NCBI GenBank assembly: GCA_964645935.1
Contig: CAZYAK010000082.1
Coordinates: forward strand, 1 to 5,848
Length of the DNA stretch: 5,848 bases
From: CAZYAK01 sp964645935
Lineage (GTDB): Bacteria; Patescibacteriota; Gracilibacteria; Peribacterales; Peribacteraceae
Direction of reading: 5' to 3'
Shown here: positions 1 through 4,880 of the stretch, piece by piece
How positions within the stretch are numbered: the first letter of the stretch is position 1
Layout: each line of letters begins with the position of its first letter
The notes under the pieces: model-generated
The model's input: the letters and a program-made list of their open reading frames with translations, nothing else
What the model was told of the DNA's origin: nothing
Database searches by the model: none
Translations under genes and position numbers: made by a program

Positions 1-177
1 ATGCTGGACCTCGGCGTGAAGTACGGCGTCATCGAGAAAGCGGGTGCATTCTTCCGCTACGGCGAGGACACGCTCGGTCAGGGCCGTGAGCAGGCGAGGT
101 TGGCGCTGGTGCAGGACAAAGCGCTCTTCAAGAAGTTGGACAAGGAGATCCGAGCCGTCGCGATCCCCGCGGTTTAA
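1..177 (+). CDS. recA: RecA recombinase, C-terminal fragment (5' end outside window)
   Basis: Frame 1 is open from the first base and stops with TAA at 175-177, giving 58 residues. They match the end of RecA: an LDLGVKYGVIEKAGAFFRYG segment followed by GQGREQAR and a Lys/Glu-rich helix, as in the RecA C-terminal domain (E. coli has DLGVKEKLIEKAGAWYSY and then GQG). RecA forms the ATP-dependent filament on single-stranded DNA for homologous recombination and SOS induction; the ATPase core lies to the left of the window. The ATG at base 1 is almost certainly an internal Met and not the start, because it falls around residue 275 of a typical RecA. The protein ends about ten residues after the last helix (EIRAVAIPAV) and lacks the long acidic tail of E. 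coli RecA. Identification is by recognition of the conserved C-terminal segment only. Confidence 0.9.
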   Translation: MLDLGVKYGVIEKAGAFFRYGEDTLGQGREQARLALVQDKALFKKLDKEIRAVAIPAV

Positions 178-203
178 GCCCGGCCTTCCCATAGCTGTTT
201 ATG

Positions 204-230
204 CGCGGTCCGGATCTCTTCCGGGCCGCG
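204..230 (+). terminator. Strong hairpin after recA, possible terminator
   Basis: An 11-bp inverted repeat pairs 204-214 with 220-230 around a 5-base TCTCT loop (CGCGGTCCGGA against TCCGGGCCGCG), with one G-U pair in the RNA. It begins 26 bases after the recA stop codon. The downstream tract (TTGCGTT) is only weakly T-rich, so it is an imperfect intrinsic terminator. It abuts the putative -35 box of the next gene at 231-236. The inverted repeat is directly visible; termination is inferred. Confidence 0.5.
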
Positions 231-258
231 TTGCGTTGGCGGGCATGCGCGCTACCCT
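231..258 (+). promoter_or_regulatory. Putative leaderless promoter of the Nudix gene
   Basis: A TTGCGT hexamer at 231-236 and TACCCT at 253-258 are separated by 16 bases. The -10-like hexamer ends 7 bases before the A of the ATG at 265, so transcription would start at or next to the start codon. No Shine-Dalgarno-like purine run lies between the hexamer and the ATG. Confidence 0.45.
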
Positions 259-264
259 CGTCGC

Positions 265-777
265 ATGGACAATACGCTCTACTCCGGCCACGGTTGGGAC
301 ATCCGCCTCGAGGAGGCAGCACTCCCCGACGGGCGCATCAAAGCCACGGCCCGCATCCACGCCTGCGACACCGCGCACATCCTGGCGTTCCCGGAGCCCG
401 GGACCATCCTGATGCTCCACGAGTACCGGCCCTTCTACGGCGAGTGGGTCTGGATGCTCCCCAGCGGGAAGGTGGACAAGGAGCCGGATGTCCTCGTGGC
501 CGCGCAACGCGAGCTGCGGGAGGAGACCGGGTATCGCGCCGGGCGCATCCGGCCGTACTTCACGGCCCGCCACACCGAACGCATCGTGTACCGCTGCCAC
601 GTCTTCCTGGCCGCGGATCTGACCAAGGATCCCCTGCCCCAGGACGCCGACGAGCTCATCGAGGTGCACGCGCTCCCGGTCGATGAGGCGCTCGCCAAGG
701 TGCTCGGGATGGAGACGGTCCACACGGCCAGTGCCCTGGCCCTGCTTCGCTACGTCCACGAACGCCCGAACATCTGA
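265..777 (+). CDS. Nudix hydrolase, ADP-ribose/ADP-sugar pyrophosphatase-like
   Basis: This 170-residue protein is a single Nudix domain. Nudix enzymes hydrolyse nucleoside diphosphates linked to another moiety, using Mg bound by the Glu residues of the Nudix box. The box runs from Gly68 to Tyr90 and ends in an intact RELREETGY (82-90), which supplies the metal-binding glutamates. The earlier conserved Glu of the G-x5-E-x7-REUXEEXGU pattern is displaced: Pro73 occupies its place and Glu72 precedes it. The LHEYRPFYGEW segment (51-61), the LPSGKVD strand (65-71) and the C-terminal DADELIEVHALPVDEAL region (127-143) resemble ADP-ribose pyrophosphatases. The SPG-type motif often found after the box in those enzymes is replaced by ARHTER (101-106), so the substrate is uncertain. 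The ATG at 265 fits the domain length and the upstream TACCCT box. It could also act on another nucleotide sugar or a dinucleotide. The cytosolic location is inferred from the absence of a signal peptide or membrane segment. Confidence 0.88.
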   Translation: MDNTLYSGHGWDIRLEEAALPDGRIKATARIHACDTAHILAFPEPGTILMLHEYRPFYGEWVWMLPSGKVDKEPDVLVAAQRELREETGYRAGRIRPYFTARHTERIVYRCHVFLAADLTKDPLPQDADELIEVHALPVDEALAKVLGMETVHTASALALLRYVHERPNI

Positions 778-858
778 TCTCCAAGCGAACAATCGGGGTT
801 TTCCACATCTCCTCCACACTGGGCCCCCGCACAGCAGCAGATTCCCGGCCGGGAGCAC

Positions 859-886
859 TTGGAACGCGACCGTCCATCCGTACAAT
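859..886 (+). promoter_or_regulatory. Putative dnaB promoter, leaderless geometry
   Basis: A TTGGAA hexamer at 859-864 and TACAAT at 881-886 are separated by 16 bases; TACAAT matches the sigma-70 -10 consensus at five of six positions. It lies 10 bases upstream of the ATG at 896, which predicts a 5' leader of only a few bases. An AGGG at 889-892 is only three bases from the ATG, too close for a standard Shine-Dalgarno. The rest of the 118-base gap (778-895) shows no other clear signal. Confidence 0.55.
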
Positions 887-895
887 CCAGGGCTC

Positions 896-2275
896 ATGAC
901 GTCGATCCCGACCGCCACGCTTCTGGAGGGGCAGCCCCATTCGGCTGAGGCCGAGCGCACCGTGCTAGGTGCACTCCTTCTGGATCCCGAAGCCATCATC
1001 AAGGTGTCCGACCTCCTCACGCCGGAGGATTTTTACGACCCCACCTACCGCCTCATCTACTCCGCGGTCTACGGCCTCTACCAGGAGCACGAGCCTATCG
1101 ACTTCGTCACGGTGGCCAGCCGGCTTGCGGACAACAAGAAAATCCAAGATGTGGGCGGCTCGGCGTTCCTTGCGGAGCTGGCGTCCAGCGTCCCCACCTC
1201 ATCGCACGTCTACCAGTATGGCCAGATCGTGAAAACCAAGGCAGTGCATCGCCGCATCATCGAGGCTGGCCAGCGCATCACTGCGCTCGGGTACGAAGTG
1301 GACAAGCCCGTGGGCGAGCTGCTGGACACCGTGGAGAAGACGGTGTTTTCCATCAGTAACAACTTCATTAAGGAAAAGTTCGTGCACATCCGCGAGGTCC
1401 TGGACGCGCGCTACGAGCTCTTCGCCGAGATGCACGAGGCCCCGGACAACAACGCCGTGAAGGGCGTGCCCACGGGGTTTCTGGCGCTGGACGGCAAGCT
1501 CTCGGGCTTGCAGCCGAGCGACCTCATCATCCTCGCCGCGCGCCCTTCCATGGGGAAGACGTCGCTCGCGCTCAATATCGCCATGAACGCCGCGGTTAAG
1601 AACCACAAGACCGTGGGCGTGTTCTCCCTGGAGATGAGTAAGGAGCAGCTCGTGGACCGCCTCTTCGCCTCGATGCTCGGTGTCGATTCCTGGAAGCTCC
1701 AACGCGGCAAGCTCGACGATTCGGATTTCCAGAACATGGGCCCCATCATGGACGAGCTCAACAAAGCCAACTTGTTCATCGACGACTCCGTGGCCTCCTC
1801 GCTCCCAGAGCTGCGCGCTAAGGCTCGCCGCCTCCAGATGGAGCACGGGCTGGACCTCCTCATCATCGACTACCTGCAGCTGATGAGCACCGGCAACAAC
1901 AACTACGCCGGCAACCGCGTGCAGGAGATCTCGGAGATCTCCCGCGCACTCAAGCAGATCGGCCGCGAGCTGCACGTGCCGATCATGGCGTTGTCGCAGC
2001 TTTCCCGCGCCGTCGAAACGCGCCCCGGCAACATCCCGCAGCTCTCGGACCTGCGTGATTCCGGCTCTATCGAGCAGGATGCAGACGTCGTGCTGATGCT
2101 CTACCGCGAGGACTATTACGAGGAGGATTCCGACCGCCCCGGCATGACCGACGTCTATATCCGCAAGCACCGCAACGGTCCGGTGGGCCGCGTGGAGCTG
2201 CTGTTTAAGCGTGAGCAGATGCGCTTCTACGACGTGGATAAGCAGCATACGCGCGACGGGGGCGAAGACGAATAG
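896..2275 (+). CDS. dnaB: Replicative DNA helicase DnaB
   Basis: This 459-residue protein is close to the usual DnaB length (E. coli 471). DnaB is the ring-shaped hexameric helicase that unwinds DNA at the replication fork and recruits primase. The N-terminal domain (about residues 14-115) starts with the typical PHSAEAERTVLGALLLD and contains DFYDPTYRLIYSAV. A linker follows, then the RecA-like ATPase domain from about residue 185. Walker A is ARPSMGKT (215-222), followed by the FSLEM block (243-247). Walker B is LLIIDYLQLM (321-330, Asp325). SQLSR (367-371), DLRDSGSIEQDADVV (385-399) and KHRNGPVG (424-431) are the later conserved blocks, the last near the expected arginine finger. These blocks are uninterrupted, so there is no intein. 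The reading frame is open upstream to 683, but that region overlaps the Nudix gene and has no DnaB similarity. The ATG at 896 gives the canonical N-terminus and sits just after a TACAAT box. The neighbouring genes are not replication genes. Confidence 0.97.
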   Translation: MTSIPTATLLEGQPHSAEAERTVLGALLLDPEAIIKVSDLLTPEDFYDPTYRLIYSAVYGLYQEHEPIDFVTVASRLADNKKIQDVGGSAFLAELASSVPTSSHVYQYGQIVKTKAVHRRIIEAGQRITALGYEVDKPVGELLDTVEKTVFSISNNFIKEKFVHIREVLDARYELFAEMHEAPDNNAVKGVPTGFLALDGKLSGLQPSDLIILAARPSMGKTSLALNIAMNAAVKNHKTVGVFSLEMSKEQLVDRLFASMLGVDSWKLQRGKLDDSDFQNMGPIMDELNKANLFIDDSVASSLPELRAKARRLQMEHGLDLLIIDYLQLMSTGNNNYAGNRVQEISEISRALKQIGRELHVPIMALSQLSRAVETRPGNIPQLSDLRDSGSIEQDADVVLMLYREDYYEEDSDRPGMTDVYIRKHRNGPVGRVELLFKREQMRFYDVDKQHTRDGGEDE

Positions 2276-2289
2276 TCGGTGTGAAGCAT

Positions 2290-2330
2290 CAGACAGATTC
2301 TTCTCATGGGATTTCGCTCTGAACTGTCTG
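2290..2330. repeat. Inverted repeat between dnaB and mraY
   Basis: CAGACAG at 2290-2296 and its exact complement CTGTCTG at 2324-2330 flank a central region. The stem extends inward by TTC (2298-2300) with GAA (2321-2323), leaving one bulged A (2297) and a 20-base loop. The right arm ends directly against the TATACT box of mraY and covers its spacer; the left arm starts 14 bases after the dnaB stop. It could be an operator, or the hairpin ending the dnaB transcript. No T-run follows, so I favour a regulatory or chance origin over an intrinsic terminator. Confidence 0.4.
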
Positions 2331-2336
2331 TATACT
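2331..2336 (+). promoter_or_regulatory. Putative -10 box of mraY, leaderless geometry
   Basis: TATACT matches the -10 consensus at five of six positions and ends 8 bases before the ATG at 2344. The intervening CGTTCGC contains no Shine-Dalgarno sequence. No good -35 hexamer is visible at 16-18 bases upstream, where an inverted repeat lies instead. Confidence 0.5.
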
Positions 2337-2343
2337 CGTTCGC

Positions 2344-3708
2344 ATGAACTCTCTCGCTCCCTTCCCAGCGATCGTGCGCCCGGAACTCACGCCCGTTGCC
2401 ATCCTCCTGTACGCGTTCTTCGCCTTTGCGCTGGGCCTCGCACTCACGCCGTGGTTCATTGCGTTCCTGCGCAAGAATCGTTTAGGCAAGCAGCTACGTG
2501 TGGAGACCGTGGATGGCCGCGAGGCGTCCATCTTCCGCAAATACCACGAGAAGAAATTCGGCACACCCACCATGGGCGGCATCCTCATCTGGGGGGCCAT
2601 CGTCCTTACGGTGGTGTTCTCCCGCGTGCTGTCGTACACCGGGATGGTGGAGAGCTCGCTCTTCCAGCGCGGCGAAGTGTACCTGCCGCTCTTCGTCATG
2701 CTCGCATTCGGCATCCTCGGCGCCATCGACGACTACCTCAATGTGGTGGGCGCCAAGGAGGAGGAGTGGAAAAAGCAGTTGCCGCCCATCCGGATCTTTT
2801 TCCTGGTTGCGACAGTCATCGGAATCGCCATCACAGCCCTTGCGCTGACCGGCGGCGGCTTCACGCCGCTGTTCGCGCGCATTGGGCTGGCCCGCGCGCC
2901 GGGCATGGTGATTCTCTATGTCGCGGCGCTCGCCTACGTCGGCGCGGCCGTGGCCGTCTTGGACAATTTCGCTAAACGAAAGGCCCAGGGGCCCAACAAG
3001 AAGGGCGGCGTGGCCGCGATGCCCAAGCTTGCGGCGCTCGTGCTCATCAGCCTCGCGGTGGCCGCGTGGCTGTACCACAAGAACGGCATCGACACCTTGC
3101 ACGTGCCGTTCATCGGCGTGTTCACACTTGGCTGGTGGTACATCCCTATGGCGGCGTTCATCATCGTGGGCACGGCCAATGCGGTAAATGTCACGGACGG
3201 ATTGGACGGCCTCGCCGGCGGGCTCCTCGTCATCGCCTTTGCCACGTTTGGCGTGCTTGCATTCGTGAGCGGCCTCACCGTGCTCGCGGCTTTCTGCGCC
3301 GTGACAGCTGGGGCTATCGCAGCGTTCCTTTGGCACAACGTCCCGCCCGCGCTCTTCTATATGGGTGACACCGGCGCGCTCGCGCTCGGCGGCGCGCTTG
3401 GGGCGCTGGCCCTCATGACTGACCAGGTGATCCTCCTCGCCCTCATCGGCGCGGTGTTCGTGCTGGAGATGCTCTCCGTCATCATCCAGCTCACCAGTAA
3501 GAAGCTGCGCGGCGGCAAGAAGGTCTTTAAGGCAGCGCCTATCCACCACCACTTCGAGGCGTTGGAATGGGGCGAGAGCAAGGTGACCATGCGCCTGTGG
3601 ATCATCGGCGCCTTCTGCGCCTTTCTGGCCTTGGTTATCGGCGTGTACACCCAGGCCGAGAAGCGCATGGGAACGGCAGAGGCCGCCATGGAGCGCCAAG
3701 TACGCTGA
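2344..3708 (+). CDS. mraY: Phospho-MurNAc-pentapeptide transferase MraY with inserted helices
   Basis: MraY is the integral membrane enzyme that transfers phospho-MurNAc-pentapeptide from UDP to undecaprenyl phosphate, making lipid I for peptidoglycan. Its family signatures are present in order: FGTPTMGG (72-79), IDDY (128-131, catalytic Asp pair), NAVNVTDGLDGLAGG (279-293), MGDTGALALGG (340-350) and PIHHHFE (399-405). The last is specific to MraY within its superfamily. At 454 residues it is much longer than usual (about 320-360). Most of the excess lies between IDDY and NAVN: 150 residues here against roughly 70 in E. coli. That insert holds two extra hydrophobic stretches (about 149-169 and 187-206) and a Lys-rich loop (211-220), so I count about twelve membrane helices instead of ten, an even addition that keeps the topology. 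The tail (436-454) is slightly extended and charged. The ATG at 2344 follows a TATACT box. The gene lies between dnaB and gap and not in a mur/fts cluster. Confidence 0.95.
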   Translation: MNSLAPFPAIVRPELTPVAILLYAFFAFALGLALTPWFIAFLRKNRLGKQLRVETVDGREASIFRKYHEKKFGTPTMGGILIWGAIVLTVVFSRVLSYTGMVESSLFQRGEVYLPLFVMLAFGILGAIDDYLNVVGAKEEEWKKQLPPIRIFFLVATVIGIAITALALTGGGFTPLFARIGLARAPGMVILYVAALAYVGAAVAVLDNFAKRKAQGPNKKGGVAAMPKLAALVLISLAVAAWLYHKNGIDTLHVPFIGVFTLGWWYIPMAAFIIVGTANAVNVTDGLDGLAGGLLVIAFATFGVLAFVSGLTVLAAFCAVTAGAIAAFLWHNVPPALFYMGDTGALALGGALGALALMTDQVILLALIGAVFVLEMLSVIIQLTSKKLRGGKKVFKAAPIHHHFEALEWGESKVTMRLWIIGAFCAFLALVIGVYTQAEKRMGTAEAAMERQVR

Positions 3709-3753
3709 GCTTGGGGCTCCGTACGGCCGTTTGCCGCGTTCTGAGGGAATCCT

Positions 3754-3783
3754 TTGAGTCCCGAGACCGCGGTTCGCTATGAT
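3754..3783 (+). promoter_or_regulatory. Putative gap promoter, leaderless geometry
   Basis: TTGAGT at 3754-3759 and TATGAT at 3778-3783 are separated by 18 bases. The -10-like box matches the consensus at five of six positions and ends 7 bases before the ATG at 3790. CGCTGC is all that lies between, so no ribosome binding site is possible if transcription starts there. The TTG at 3754 is better read as part of this promoter than as a start codon. Confidence 0.55.
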
Positions 3784-3789
3784 CGCTGC

Positions 3790-4800
3790 ATGCTCCGCAT
3801 CGCCATCAACGGGTACGGCCGTATCGGCCGCATCGTGCACCGCCACATTGCCACTCGATTCTCCGTCGATGCGGAGGTCGTGGCCATTAACGCTTCCAGC
3901 GACGCCGAGATGCGCCGCTACCTCCTGAAGTACGACACGCTGCACGGCCGCTTTGGTGGTGAGGTTGTCGTGGACGGCGAACACCTGCGCGTGGATGGCA
4001 AGCAGGTGCGCGTGGTGCGGGAGCGGGAGCCGGGGAAGTGCCCGTGGAAAGAGCTTGGCGTGGATCTGGTGGTGGAATCGAGCGGCAAGTTTCGCAGCCG
4101 CTCCCACTGCGAGCCGCACCTGGCAGCAGGCGCGCGCGCGGTACTCATCACGGCACCGCCCAAGGACGACGTCCCCATGATTGTGCGCGGAGTGAACGAC
4201 GACGCACTTCAGGCAGCGCTGCCGGTGGTGAGCGCGGCGTCCTGCACCACCAACTGCATCGGGCCCGTGGTGAAGGTCCTGGACGCGGACTTTGGCATCA
4301 CCCGCGGTCTCATGTGCACCACGCACTCGTACACCACCTCCCAGAACCTGCTCGACAACACCACGGACAGTTCCAAGATCCGACTCGCACGCGCAGCAGC
4401 CATGTCTATCATCCCGTCCACGACGGGGGCCGCTAAGGCCGTGGGGAAGATCTTCCCCCACCTCAAGGGCAAACTCGACGGCATGGCGCTCCGTATCCCC
4501 GTACCGGATGTTTCTGCGGCGTATCTGGCGCTGGAGATGAAGCGGGAGGTCACCGTGGACCAGGTTCATGCAGCGCTCCAGAAAGCTTCGGAAGGATCGC
4601 TTGTGGGCATCCTTGGTATGGAGAAGGAGCTTCTCGTGTCCGCCGACTTCCTCTCCGACACCCGCTCGAGCATTGTGGACATGGACTCCACCCACGTGAT
4701 CGATGGCAACATGCTGCAGCTGCTCTGCTGGTACGACAACGAGTGGGGCTACGCGACCCGCGTGGCCGAGCTCGCGGTGCGTATGGGAGCTATACTGTGA
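3790..4800 (+). CDS. gap: Glyceraldehyde-3-phosphate dehydrogenase, GapB-like (probably NADP-preferring)
   Basis: This 336-residue protein is full length for GAPDH. It interconverts glyceraldehyde 3-phosphate and 1,3-bisphosphoglycerate with a nicotinamide cofactor in the cytosol. The Rossmann motif INGYGRIGR is at 6-14, and the catalytic motif SCTTNC is at 151-156 with nucleophile Cys152. His179 (in CTTHSYTTSQ) lies 27 residues on, the same spacing as in well-studied GAPDHs. IIPSTTGAAKAVGK (207-220), RIPVPDVS (235-242) and WYDNEWGY (314-321) are also present. After the second beta strand the sequence is VAINASSD (31-38). Ala35 replaces the Asp that binds the NAD ribose, as in the NADP-dependent gluconeogenic GapB of Bacillus subtilis. 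The S-loop has Asn190-Thr191 where NAD-specific enzymes have Leu-Pro, lacks the usual HKD element, and is one residue longer by my hand count. Cofactor preference is therefore inferred. The in-frame TTG at 3754 would add 12 residues before the conserved start; the ATG at 3790 is preferred. A bisphosphatase gene follows after 80 bases. Confidence 0.96.
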   Translation: MLRIAINGYGRIGRIVHRHIATRFSVDAEVVAINASSDAEMRRYLLKYDTLHGRFGGEVVVDGEHLRVDGKQVRVVREREPGKCPWKELGVDLVVESSGKFRSRSHCEPHLAAGARAVLITAPPKDDVPMIVRGVNDDALQAALPVVSAASCTTNCIGPVVKVLDADFGITRGLMCTTHSYTTSQNLLDNTTDSSKIRLARAAAMSIIPSTTGAAKAVGKIFPHLKGKLDGMALRIPVPDVSAAYLALEMKREVTVDQVHAALQKASEGSLVGILGMEKELLVSADFLSDTRSSIVDMDSTHVIDGNMLQLLCWYDNEWGYATRVAELAVRMGAIL

Positions 4801-4868
4801 CTAGGAAGCCAAAAACGGAACGCCTTGGACCCACGCCGATTGGATCTGCCGTCCCGTGCGCCGGGTGG

Positions 4869-4874
4869 TAGGAT
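4869..4874 (+). promoter_or_regulatory. TAGGAT before fbp: -10 box or weak Shine-Dalgarno
   Basis: TAGGAT ends 7 bases before the ATG at 4881, the same position as the -10-like boxes of the Nudix and gap genes. It is ambiguous, because AGGA (4870-4873) also sits 7 bases from the ATG and could serve as a short ribosome binding site on a gap-fbp transcript. No convincing -35 box is present: TTGGAT at 4840-4845 is 23 bases away. The remainder of the 80-base gap shows no clear terminator for gap. Confidence 0.3.
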
Positions 4875-4880
4875 GGGGCC

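Noticed and set aside
683..895. Upstream extension of the dnaB reading frame
   Set aside because: It overlaps the Nudix gene in another frame and shows no DnaB similarity; the ATG at 896 gives the normal N-terminus and lies next to a TACAAT box.
1199..2248. 349-codon open frame on the minus strand inside dnaB
   Set aside because: It lies wholly antisense to dnaB, has no recognisable protein family, and has the same composition bias as the other shadows.
896..2275. Possible intein in dnaB
   Set aside because: Walker A, Walker B and the later conserved blocks are continuous and the length is normal.
3723..3730. ACGGCCGT palindrome after mraY
   Set aside because: It is a self-complementary 8-mer with no loop or T-run, easily expected by chance in GC-rich DNA.
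3754..3789. TTG start for gap adding twelve residues
   Set aside because: GAPDH normally begins just before the INGYGRIGR motif, which the ATG at 3790 provides; the TTG coincides with a -35-like hexamer.
2494..4695. 733-codon open frame on the minus strand across mraY and gap
   Set aside because: It is antisense to two clearly conserved genes, is rich in His, Arg and Glu with no recognisable domain, and arises from GC-rich codon use that rarely gives stops on the opposite strand.
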